Assembly (NCBI GenBank): GCA_016198945.1
Contig: JACQHO010000142.1
Location: 1 to 13,644, forward strand
Reading direction: 5' to 3'
From: Nitrospirota bacterium
GTDB lineage: Bacteria; Nitrospirota; Nitrospiria; JACQBZ01
Length of the DNA stretch: 13,644 nt
Below are positions 6,664 through 13,500 of this stretch, piece by piece. The notes under the pieces were generated by a model. It saw only the letters and a list, made by a program, of their open reading frames with translations, ran no database searches and was not told the DNA's origin. The translations under genes were made by a program, and so were the position numbers. Position 1 is the stretch's first letter. Each line of letters begins with the position of its first letter.

Positions 6664-9198
6664 TCAACTGACCGTGAACAGTTCCAGTTTTCCCTTCCAT
6701 TTCCGCGCGAGCGCCGCCTTGAGAGCGGCATGCTCCGGTTGGGCAAGTTGCGGGTCGCTCGAAATCATTTTCCAGGCCTCGTCACGCGCCCGTTCCAGAA
6801 GCTTCGCGTCGCGCAGGATATTCGCCACCCGCAGCTCCGGCAGGCCGGACTGGCGCGTTCCGAAAAATTCTCCCGGCCCCCGGATCGCCAGATCCTCCTC
6901 GGCAATCACGAAGCCGTCCTGGCTGCGGACCATCGTTTCCAACCGCCGCTTGGCCTCCTCCGAAACCGGGGGAGCGGCCATCAGCACGCAATACGATCGG
7001 TGGCTTCCCCGGCCCACCCGTCCGCGGAGTTGATGGAGTTGCGACAGGCCGAACCGTTCGGCATGCTCGATGATCATCACCGTTGCGTTGGGGACATCAA
7101 TTCCGACCTCGATCACGGTCGTGGCCACCAGGATCTGGATCCGCCGTTTCTTGAAGGCCTCCATCACCTTTTCTTTTTCCTCCATCGGCATCCGCCCGTG
7201 AAGCAGTCCGATTTTCAATGAGGGGAAAACCTCCCGCTGCAGATGATCCGCCATCTGCACGGCGGCCTTCAGATCCGTCTTCTCCGATTCTTCAACGATG
7301 GGATAAACGACATAGACCTGGCGTCCCTCCGCCGCCTGCCCGGCCAGAAGGGAATAGGCCCGGGCGCGCTTCGATTCATAATAGAGGCGGGTCTCAATGG
7401 GCGCCCGGCCCTTGGGAAGCTCATCAATCACCGAGAGATCCAGGTCGCCGTGAAGGGTCAGCGCCAGCGTGCGGGGGATCGGCGTGGCCGTCATGATCAG
7501 TACATCCGGCCGGGATCCTTTTCCTCGGAGCAGTGCGCGCTGCATCACGCCGAACTTGTGCTGCTCATCCACGACCACGAGCCCCAAGCGGCCGAAGCGA
7601 ACCTCCTCCTGGATCAGCGCATGGGTTCCGATCACAAACGCCGGCCCGCCGGCCGCAACCGTTTTCAACGACCGGGCCGTTTCCCGCTTGGGTTGGCCGC
7701 GGGTGAAGAGAAGACAGGGCAGATTGAACGGCTTCAGCCACTGCTTCACGGTGAGATAATGCTGCTCGGCCAGAATCTCGGTCGGCGCCATCAAGGCGGC
7801 CTGATATCCGTTGTCGGCCGCGATCATCATCGCGGCCAGCGCAACGACCGTCTTTCCGCACCCGACATCCCCCTGAAGAAGACGGTTCATCGGATGCGGC
7901 CGGGCCATATCGCGCTTGATTTCCTCCAGTACGGAGGTCTGCGCGCCGGTCAGTTGATAGGGAAGTCCGGCAAGAAACCGTCGTAGACACGGGCCGTCGG
8001 TCTGAAAGGGAGTGCCCTCCGATTCCTCCGATGCTTCACGCCGCTTCAGGCCCAGGCCGAGTTGAAGCAGAAAAAACTCGTCAAACGCCAGGCGGCGATG
8101 GGCCTCGCTCCGACCCTCGTTCAATATCTTCAGCGAGGTTCCCTCCAATGGAAAATGGGCGCTTTTCAGCGCTTCCGACAAAGGAATAAAGGAGTGAGAC
8201 CGGAGGAGAAATTCGGGCAGGATTTCCAGAAGGCGGGAGGTATACGCATCGAGAACGGCCTTGATCAGCGATCGAACCGTTCGGCTGGTCAGCCCCTGGG
8301 TCTCGTGGTAGATCGGGACGATCCGACCGGTATGCAGTCCGACGGGGACGGCCTCCGGTCCGCCCCCCGCCCGCCGGACGGGCAGGGCCGGCGCGGCCTC
8401 ATCCAGGATTTCATAAACCGGGTTTTCGATCTCCAAGCCGCGGCCCTGATAGCGGTTGACTTTTACTTCTCCGGTCAGCATCACCCGTTGGCCGTTTTTA
8501 AACACCTTTTGCAGATAGGGTTGGTTGAACCACTTCACAAGGATCGAGCCGCTCTCATCGCCCGCCACCATCTCAAAGATCTTGAAGCGACGGCGCGAAG
8601 TGATCGTGAGATGCGTGGATTGAACCGTCACGCAGACCGTAACCTCCCGGCCCGGCGCGAGTTCCGCGACCGGCTTGAGACGGCTGCGGTCTTCATACCG
8701 CCAGGGCAGGAAATAGAGAAGGTCCTCCAGCGTACGCAGTCCCAGCCGTTCGAGCCATTCAGCCCGCTTGGGACCGACGCCCTTCAAATACTGCACCGGC
8801 CGGTCCCATAAAGCCGCATCGGGATGCGGGCCGACCGGTTCGTCCCCCGCGGCCCCGTCAACCGAAGCGGCCGACGCCCGATACGGAATACGGTCCAGAA
8901 GCTCCCGCGCTTTTTGGAGCCGGGCCTGACGCGCCGGTTCGGCCTGCCCGTCGTAATCGGCAAAGAGGTCGCTTAAGGCGGTCAAGGAAGTCGCATCTTC
9001 CTCGGAAGGATTTTGGGCCAGGGCCGCCTGAACCTGCTGTGTGACGAAGGCAGCCAGACCCTTGATCTTCATAATTTGCGCAAAGTTTTTTTGAGCGGCG
9101 AATCGGATGGGCTTTCGAAGACGGTCGAGGATGGCCTCCAGAGGCTCGACTTTGCTCACCATGGCAGGGCGCGGTTTTCGCAGAGACACGGCAGACAT
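6664..9198 (-). CDS. recG: ATP-dependent DNA helicase RecG
   Basis: Superfamily 2 helicase that remodels stalled replication forks and branch-migrates recombination intermediates. From ATG at 9198 the product has 844 residues, against about 690 in E. coli. The extra length is an N-terminal helical extension (about 1-130) before DRPVQYLKGVGPKRAEWLER, where the classical RecG begins. The wedge/OB domain follows (about 165-265), then motif I GDVGCGKT (443-450), DEQH (544-547), TATPIPRT (570-577), and the C-terminal helicase lobe with QLRGRVGRG. The TRG-like segment and EDLAIRGPGEFFGTRQSG lie near the end, so the protein looks intact. The start is not certain: GTG at 9300 and ATG at 9231 are in frame upstream, ATG at 9162 downstream. 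I favour 9198 because GGAG lies just before it (spacing only 3) and the conserved extension starts a few residues later. Confidence 0.93.
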   Translation of the reverse strand: MSAVSLRKPRPAMVSKVEPLEAILDRLRKPIRFAAQKNFAQIMKIKGLAAFVTQQVQAALAQNPSEEDATSLTALSDLFADYDGQAEPARQARLQKARELLDRIPYRASAASVDGAAGDEPVGPHPDAALWDRPVQYLKGVGPKRAEWLERLGLRTLEDLLYFLPWRYEDRSRLKPVAELAPGREVTVCVTVQSTHLTITSRRRFKIFEMVAGDESGSILVKWFNQPYLQKVFKNGQRVMLTGEVKVNRYQGRGLEIENPVYEILDEAAPALPVRRAGGGPEAVPVGLHTGRIVPIYHETQGLTSRTVRSLIKAVLDAYTSRLLEILPEFLLRSHSFIPLSEALKSAHFPLEGTSLKILNEGRSEAHRRLAFDEFFLLQLGLGLKRREASEESEGTPFQTDGPCLRRFLAGLPYQLTGAQTSVLEEIKRDMARPHPMNRLLQGDVGCGKTVVALAAMMIAADNGYQAALMAPTEILAEQHYLTVKQWLKPFNLPCLLFTRGQPKRETARSLKTVAAGGPAFVIGTHALIQEEVRFGRLGLVVVDEQHKFGVMQRALLRGKGSRPDVLIMTATPIPRTLALTLHGDLDLSVIDELPKGRAPIETRLYYESKRARAYSLLAGQAAEGRQVYVVYPIVEESEKTDLKAAVQMADHLQREVFPSLKIGLLHGRMPMEEKEKVMEAFKKRRIQILVATTVIEVGIDVPNATVMIIEHAERFGLSQLHQLRGRVGRGSHRSYCVLMAAPPVSEEAKRRLETMVRSQDGFVIAEEDLAIRGPGEFFGTRQSGLPELRVANILRDAKLLERARDEAWKMISSDPQLAQPEHAALKAALARKWKGKLELFTVS

Positions 9199-9293
9199 CG
9201 TCTCCGCATTTCTCCATATTTCTTCAGACATGTCTGCTGCGAGCTTGCACTCGGCGATTTGCAGCCGATGTGTCGCAGCATGCAGGAAAACCC

Positions 9294-9322
9294 TTGTCAC
9301 GCGACGGGCGATATGTTACCAT
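9294..9322 (+). promoter_or_regulatory. Promoter of rpmB
   Basis: TTGTCA (9294-9299), a 17-base spacer, then TACCAT (9317-9322), matching consensus at 5 and 4 of 6. The expected start near 9329 leaves a leader of about 40 bases containing AAGGAG. It overlaps a weaker candidate on the other strand. Confidence 0.5.
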
Positions 9323-9341
9323 AGCGACACTGTTTCTGCAA
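9313..9341 (-). promoter_or_regulatory. Weak candidate promoter of recG
   Basis: Minus strand: TTGCAG (complement of 9336-9341), a 17-base spacer, then TAACAT (complement of 9313-9318). The expected transcription start is near 9306. The -10 boxes of this and the rpmB promoter overlap at 9317-9318, so RNA polymerase could not occupy both at once. The -35 box matches only 3 of 6. Confidence 0.25.
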
Positions 9342-9354
9342 CTCTAACGAAAAG

Positions 9355-9360
9355 AAGGAG
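9355..9360 (+). promoter_or_regulatory. Ribosome-binding site of rpmB
   Basis: AAGGAG, 7 bases before the GTG at 9368. It decides the GTG start and gives a normal-length L28. Confidence 0.8.
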
Positions 9361-9367
9361 AAGTTCC

Positions 9368-9559
9368 GTGGCGTACGTATGTGAAATCTGCGGCAAAGGA
9401 CGGGTCATGGGGATGAAGGTCAGTCATGCCCATAATAAATCGAAGCGGCCTTTTTATCCCAATCTTAAATCCGTCCAGGCGCTGGTCGACAACACGACCC
9501 GTCGGATCAAGGCCTGCACCCGTTGCATCCGCTCCGGCTGGGTAAAAAAAGCCGTCTAA
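9368..9559 (+). CDS. rpmB: Large ribosomal subunit protein bL28, zinc-binding form
   Basis: 63-residue structural protein of the 50S subunit. It begins GTG (fMet)-AYVCEICGKGRVMGMKVSHA, typical of bL28, and contains the signature NKSKRPFYPNLKS and the C-terminal RIKACTRCIRSGWVKKAV. Four cysteines, Cys5, Cys8, Cys50 and Cys53, form two CxxC pairs, so this is the zinc-ribbon (C+) version rather than a Cys-less zinc-independent paralogue. The GTG start is fixed by a good Shine-Dalgarno sequence 7 bases upstream and by the conserved N-terminus. It is divergent from recG. The genes for L33 and other common partners are not adjacent here. corA lies 121 bases downstream on the same strand with no clear terminator between them. 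Confidence 0.96.
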   Translation: MAYVCEICGKGRVMGMKVSHAHNKSKRPFYPNLKSVQALVDNTTRRIKACTRCIRSGWVKKAV

Positions 9560-9680
9560 AACCTGATTTCGGCAATCCGGTGGTCGGCCGCGTGGATTTC
9601 CCCAGCGAGCAAAGCGAGCGAGAGGGGGAGGCTCCATCCGGCTTCGCCGGTGGAGGGGGCGACGCGAGCCCCTACAAACG
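9560..9680 (+). other. Structured intergenic region between rpmB and corA
   Basis: This holds no gene and no convincing promoter or T-tract terminator. A purine-rich stretch has AGCGAGC twice (9604-9610 and 9613-9619). It is followed by two abutting potential hairpins. Hairpin A pairs CTCCA-CCGGC (9632-9636 and 9638-9642, T9637 bulged) with GCCGG-TGGAG (9646-9655) around a TTC loop. Hairpin B pairs GGGGC (9656-9660) with GCCCC (9668-9672). The only Shine-Dalgarno-like sequence for corA, GGAG at 9652-9655, is in the 3' arm of hairpin A. Confidence 0.5.
9651..9674 (+). repeat. Direct repeat, left copy, immediately before corA
   Basis: A 24-base unit beginning TGGAGGGGGCGACGC and ending AGCCCCTA. 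The copy at 10655-10678 differs at a single base (G here, A there, at unit position 16). The unit contains the inverted arms GGGGC/GCCCC. Its end lies 6 bases before the corA start codon. Confidence 0.75.
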
Positions 9681-10649
9681 ATGATCGAAATTTTCACCTT
9701 CTCAAAAGAAAACGGCCTCCAGAGAACGACGGACGTCGGGACGCTTCCCGGCCTGCTGAAGGAAGAAACGGAATCGATCTGGGTCGATCTGGAAACGCCG
9801 ACGGAAGAAGAGAACCAGATTCTCTCCGCGATCTTCAATTTTCATCCCCTGGCGATCGAGGACTGCATCGCCGAATCCCACCTTCCCAAGCTCGATGACT
9901 TCGGGGATTACCTCTTTCTCGTGCTCCATGGGGCCCGGCGCGGGGAAGTTTCGGGAACGTTCAAAACGGTCGAGCTGAATTTTTTCCTGGGCAAGCGCTA
10001 CCTGGTCACCTACCACCAGCAACTGTCCCGAAGCATCAACCGGACGAAGGAACGGTGCCTGAAAAATTCCCTGGCGATGTCCCGCGGGATGGATTTTCTT
10101 CTTTACGAGATTCTGGATGGGACGGTCGACAACTATTTTCCCATCCTGGACGACTTTGATGAAGTGGTCAACGAGCTGGAATACGAGGTGATCCATAATC
10201 CCAGCAAGGAAACCTTGAATCGGATCTTCTCGCTGAAACGCGACGGGATGGCCCTCCGGCGGGTCACCGGCCCGCAGCGGGAAATCCTCAATCGGCTGAG
10301 CCGCGATCCGTTCGCGGTGATCAACAAGCGCACCGCCATTTACTTCCGCGATGTCTATGACCACCTGGTCCGGATTTCGGAGCTGGCCGACTCGTACAAG
10401 GATCTCACCACCGGTCTTTTGGAGGCGTATCTCTCGGTCGTCTCCAACCGATTGAACGAGATCATGAAGGTGCTGACGGTTTTCACGGCCGTCATGATGC
10501 CGTTGACCGTCATCACGGGGCTCTACGGGATGAATTTCAAATACATGCCCGAACTGGACTGGCCCTACGGTTACCATGTGACCCTGGGGATCATGGCGGT
10601 TGTCATCGTCGTGATGCTGGGATTTTTCCGAAAGAAGAAGTGGATTTAG
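9681..10649 (+). CDS. corA: CorA-family magnesium/cobalt transporter
   Basis: 322-residue inner-membrane divalent cation channel of the CorA family, which works as a homopentamer. A large cytoplasmic alpha/beta plus long-helix domain (about 1-258) is followed by two C-terminal transmembrane helices (about 263-282 and 299-316). The signature GMN lies at 283-285 within TGLYGMNFKYMPELDWPYGY, and a basic tail RKKKWI ends the protein. The loop is MPELDWPYG rather than the classical MPEL-x-W-x-x-GY, well within family variation. The start MIEIFTFSKENG is normal for the family, but no Shine-Dalgarno sequence lies at usual distance, because a repeat unit occupies the region up to 6 bases before the ATG. 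A second copy starts 5 bases after the stop. There is no evidence of decay in the reading frame. It may be read through from rpmB. Confidence 0.92.
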   Translation: MIEIFTFSKENGLQRTTDVGTLPGLLKEETESIWVDLETPTEEENQILSAIFNFHPLAIEDCIAESHLPKLDDFGDYLFLVLHGARRGEVSGTFKTVELNFFLGKRYLVTYHQQLSRSINRTKERCLKNSLAMSRGMDFLLYEILDGTVDNYFPILDDFDEVVNELEYEVIHNPSKETLNRIFSLKRDGMALRRVTGPQREILNRLSRDPFAVINKRTAIYFRDVYDHLVRISELADSYKDLTTGLLEAYLSVVSNRLNEIMKVLTVFTAVMMPLTVITGLYGMNFKYMPELDWPYGYHVTLGIMAVVIVVMLGFFRKKKWI

Positions 10650-10654
10650 GCGGA

Positions 10655-10678
10655 TGGAGGGGGCGACGCAAGCCCCTA
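10655..10678 (+). repeat. Direct repeat, right copy, between corA and the barrel gene
   Basis: Same 24-base unit as at 9651-9674 with one mismatch, in the same orientation. It begins 5 bases after the corA stop. Its last three bases (10676-10678) read TAG on the other strand and form the stop codon of the convergent barrel gene. The GGGGC/GCCCC arms could form a hairpin, but there is no T-tract on either side. Confidence 0.75.
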
Positions 10679-11458
10679 AAATAGATACCGGAAGCCGACC
10701 GAGAGGCCGTAATCGGGACTCGGCTTGGTCAGGCCCGCCCGGGCCGTCAGACTCAGGACTTTATCGGTATCCACGTCGTACAGCATCCCGGCCAGGATCG
10801 CGAGCGGATCCTCCGACTGGTTCGGATTCCGGTTCGTTTCACCGGCCAGTTCACCCACCACATGAAGATAATCCGCAACCGTCAGGTAATCAAAAGCCAC
10901 GCTGTAGGTGAGAACATCATCCATGTTGCTGTTGGGAGGATTCCCGACGAAGACGTATCCGAAATTCAGATGAACCGTCACCGGAAAGAATTCTTTCGAG
11001 GCGATCGCCCGGATCCCCACGTCGGGCTCCCCCGTGCATTCCTCCGATAGAAACTTGTCTTCATCACAGCTCGGGAATTTGACCGTGATCTGCCCGGCGA
11101 TCGAAACCGGAGTCGCCTCCCGTCCCTTGATGAACCGAATCTTGGCCTTCAAGGTCAGATCCCCCAGCCCGTCCTCATCGCCCGGCCCGTCCACTTTTCG
11201 AAAAGCGTACGGCGCATCCACCGAGAAATCGAGGTTGTTGATCAGTCCGTAGCTGAGTTCACCCCTCAGAATGTACCGGGTGCTTGCCGGCTTTTCATTC
11301 CAGTGCGTCTGCTGAAAACTGACGTCCAGCCTCGATCGGCCGCGGTCGACCGGAACGGCCGTCTCGGAAGCGATGTAGGGAAGAAGCGCAAAAGCCGGAC
11401 CGGATGAAAGGATGGCCAGGGAAAAAATAAGTCCGACTAAAAAAGGTCGCGCGGTCAT
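10676..11458 (-). CDS. Outer-membrane beta-barrel protein, MetA-pathway/transporter-like
   Basis: 260-residue predicted outer-membrane protein. It has a Sec signal peptide (MTARPF, hydrophobic 7-19, cleavage probably after Ala24 in GPAFA). About ten alternating amphipathic strands follow (SRLDVSFQQTHW, YILRGELSYGLINNLDFSV, VHLNFGYVFVG and so on), and the C-terminus GLSVGFRYLF ends in Phe, as BAM substrates do. The pattern resembles the family named for a putative MetA pathway of phenol degradation (Phenol_MetA_deg-like), often labelled transporter; the cargo is unknown. Two cysteines about ten residues apart (FPSCDEDKFLSEECTG) could form a disulphide in a loop. ATG at 11458 has GAGG 6 bases upstream, and a promoter lies at 11507-11536. 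It follows the cyclase gene on the same strand but appears to have its own transcription start. Confidence 0.75.
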   Translation of the reverse strand: MTARPFLVGLIFSLAILSSGPAFALLPYIASETAVPVDRGRSRLDVSFQQTHWNEKPASTRYILRGELSYGLINNLDFSVDAPYAFRKVDGPGDEDGLGDLTLKAKIRFIKGREATPVSIAGQITVKFPSCDEDKFLSEECTGEPDVGIRAIASKEFFPVTVHLNFGYVFVGNPPNSNMDDVLTYSVAFDYLTVADYLHVVGELAGETNRNPNQSEDPLAILAGMLYDVDTDKVLSLTARAGLTKPSPDYGLSVGFRYLF

Positions 11459-11506
11459 GAGGAGCCTCTTTCTGCCGCCGGATCATTGCGGCGCAAAACT
11501 TGCCGC

Positions 11507-11536
11507 ATTCTACTGGGTGGCCGGCGGAGTTGTCAA
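11507..11536 (-). promoter_or_regulatory. Sigma70-type promoter of the barrel gene
   Basis: Minus strand: TTGACA (complement of 11531-11536), an 18-base spacer, then TAGAAT (complement of 11507-11512). The cyclase stop codon TGA (11533-11535) lies inside the -35 box. The expected start near 11500 gives a leader of about 40 bases with a GAGG ribosome-binding site. Confidence 0.6.
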
Positions 11537-13500
11537 GGAGATTTCAGTTCGCCCGGCGGAAGACTTTTGACTTCATAAACCGTCACGGATTGCGTCCGGC
11601 CCTTGACCTGAACGAGGGGCATTTCCCGGAGCTCAAGATGCCCAAGCCGGCTCCTTCCCGTTTGAGTCTCGATCAAGGGACGGATCCGGCGGTAGGTGTA
11701 TTCGGTGATCAGGATCGAAGCGTTCTGCTGGCGGGTCAGCCCCTCGACGCGTGCCGCAAGATTCACGTGATCGCCAATGACGGTGTAGTCCATCTTCTTC
11801 CCCTCGACGCCGGTGTTCCCGACCAGGACCGCGCCGGTGTTGATCCCGATCCCCGAATCCAAAACGACCTTTCCCTCGGCGCGCCACTTTTCCTGAAGCC
11901 GATCGAGCTCCTGACGCATATGAATGGCGCAGCGGGCGGCCAGTTCGGCATGATTCGGTTGATCGACCGGCGCGCCCCAGAAAACCATGATGGCGTCCCC
12001 CACGAACTTGTCCAGCGTCCCGTCCCATCGAAACACGACCTCCGTCATGGCCTTCAGGTATTCGTTCAGCGTCGCCACGACCTGCTCCGGCTCATGGCCC
12101 TCCGAGAATGTGGTGAAGCCACGGATGTCCGAGAACAGGATCGTGAGCTCCTTTCGCTGGCCGCCCAGGCGGGCCGTTTCCGGACGGCGGACAAGCTCCT
12201 CCACGATCTTCGGGCTGACGTAGCTGGAGAAGATCGCGCGGATCTCGTGCGCCTTCCGCTCCTCGACGAGATACCGATCGGCCGTAATGGCCGTGTAGAT
12301 CGCAAGCAGCGTCCCGACCGGCATCACCGCATTGAGCCACCATCCACGCCAGACGAACATCCACTGAAGCCAGACCAGGAGGGCCGCGAGCAGCCCGGCG
12401 GCAAGCGCCGTCCCGTAGAGCCCCTTGAGCCGCGTGAGCGGGACGCCCAGCCCCAGCCCGATGATAAGGATCGTCGCAAGATCGATCGCCTTGTGGACCC
12501 AGGTGTGATGGACGAAGCTTCCCTGTAAAATGTTGGCCAGCGCGGTCGCGTTTTTCTCGACGCCGGGATAGTTGTTCGAGAACGGCGTGATCTTCTGGTC
12601 GTACGTTCCGAGCGCCGAGGTTCCCACGAGGACGATCTTGTTCAGAAGCGCGTCACGCGGAATGCCGCCGCTTAGGACCTCCGCGGCCGAATAATACGGA
12701 AAGGACTGTTCTTTCCCGTAATAATTGATCAGAAGACGCCCGTACTCGTCCGTCGGAATGAAGCGCTCGCCCAGCCGGATACCCCGGCCGATCTCCAAAA
12801 CCATCTCCTCCTGAGAATCCTCCGAAGCCAGTCGCGCCAGTTGAAGAGGCAGGGACGGGAAAAACTCCTCGCCGTAACGAAGCACGAGAATCTCGCGCCG
12901 AAGCGTCCCGTCCGGCTCCGGCAGTGCGTAGACATGGCCAAGGGCTTCCGCGGACGGGCCGATCGGCTTGATCGGCGGCAGGCCGTCCTCGGCCGTTTTG
13001 ATGCGAAAAGTCCTCTCGACCGAGACCTGCGTCACCCGACGGAAGGCCGACTCATCAATGAAATCGGGATGACGGCTTTTCGATGCAGGATTCTGATTTT
13101 CTCCTTCAACGGGAACGAGCAGCGGCAGTCCGATCACGACCGGCCGCGCCGAGCGAATCGCTCCTGCCAGAAGGGCGTCGGCATCGCGCGATTCGGGCTC
13201 GCTGTAGAACAGATCGAGTCCGATCAGCCGCGCGCCGGACGCCTTGATCCGCTCGACCAGACGTGCCTGTATGCGGCGCGACCACGGCCAGCGGCCGAGC
13301 TCGGCAAGACTTTTCTCGTCAATCGCGACGATGACGATATCCGGACCGGGATTCTGTGTCCCCCGGATCCAGAAACGGAGGTCCAGGGTCCGGTCCTCGA
13401 GCTCTTCGACGAAGCGCGGATAGACGCTGTAAAGGGCCAGGGCCACCGTCGTAATCAGAACGGCCAAGATCAATCCTCGGATCTCAGCCGGCTTCCTCAT
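11533..13500 (-). CDS. CHASE2-domain class III adenylate cyclase, membrane-bound
   Basis: 655-residue sensor enzyme predicted to make cAMP from ATP. One N-terminal transmembrane helix (about 8-27) leads into an extracytoplasmic CHASE2 domain (about 30-335; DIVIVAIDEKSLAELGRWPW, KIVLVGTSALGTYDQKITPF). Three transmembrane helices follow (about 341-357, 362-380, 385-405), then a short linker and the class III cyclase domain (about 450-640). Catalytic residues are intact: metal-binding Asp458 (LFSDIRGFTTFSE) and Asp502 (FVGDAIMVFWGAP), adenine-selecting Lys498 and Thr573 (DYTVIGD), and transition-state Asn580 and Arg584 (VNLAARVEG). The Lys/Thr pair indicates class IIIb, which are often bicarbonate-responsive adenylyl cyclases. 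The ligand of CHASE2 is unknown. ATG at 13500 has no Shine-Dalgarno sequence, but its ATGA overlaps the stop of an upstream frame, suggesting coupled translation. Confidence 0.93.
   Translation of the reverse strand: MRKPAEIRGLILAVLITTVALALYSVYPRFVEELEDRTLDLRFWIRGTQNPGPDIVIVAIDEKSLAELGRWPWSRRIQARLVERIKASGARLIGLDLFYSEPESRDADALLAGAIRSARPVVIGLPLLVPVEGENQNPASKSRHPDFIDESAFRRVTQVSVERTFRIKTAEDGLPPIKPIGPSAEALGHVYALPEPDGTLRREILVLRYGEEFFPSLPLQLARLASEDSQEEMVLEIGRGIRLGERFIPTDEYGRLLINYYGKEQSFPYYSAAEVLSGGIPRDALLNKIVLVGTSALGTYDQKITPFSNNYPGVEKNATALANILQGSFVHHTWVHKAIDLATILIIGLGLGVPLTRLKGLYGTALAAGLLAALLVWLQWMFVWRGWWLNAVMPVGTLLAIYTAITADRYLVEERKAHEIRAIFSSYVSPKIVEELVRRPETARLGGQRKELTILFSDIRGFTTFSEGHEPEQVVATLNEYLKAMTEVVFRWDGTLDKFVGDAIMVFWGAPVDQPNHAELAARCAIHMRQELDRLQEKWRAEGKVVLDSGIGINTGAVLVGNTGVEGKKMDYTVIGDHVNLAARVEGLTRQQNASILITEYTYRRIRPLIETQTGRSRLGHLELREMPLVQVKGRTQSVTVYEVKSLPPGELKSP

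Noticed and set aside
6184..7221. Plus-strand open frame of 345 codons
   Set aside because: It is antisense to recG, the palindrome region, the small helical gene and the end of the phosphatase. The composition is low-complexity Arg/His/Gln-rich and it has no ribosome-binding site.
9199..9300. Longer RecG N-terminus from GTG 9300 or ATG 9231
   Set aside because: There is no Shine-Dalgarno sequence for either, and the extra residues are Cys/His-containing and unlike the rest. It was kept as an alternative and not used for the call.
9604..9619. AGCGAGC repeats as a CRISPR-like or origin iteron array
   Set aside because: There are only two 7-base copies with no regular spacers, and no cas or replication gene is nearby.
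10650..10680. Bidirectional intrinsic terminator between corA and the barrel gene
   Set aside because: The GGGGC/GCCCC arms can pair, but no run of T follows in either direction. The same unit also sits upstream of corA, so it is a repeat, not a terminator.
11500..12528. Plus-strand open frame of 342 codons
   Set aside because: It lies antisense to the catalytic half of the CHASE2 cyclase, whose motifs are all intact. The product is Arg/Pro/Asp-rich with no recognisable domain, as expected for a GC-rich antisense shadow.
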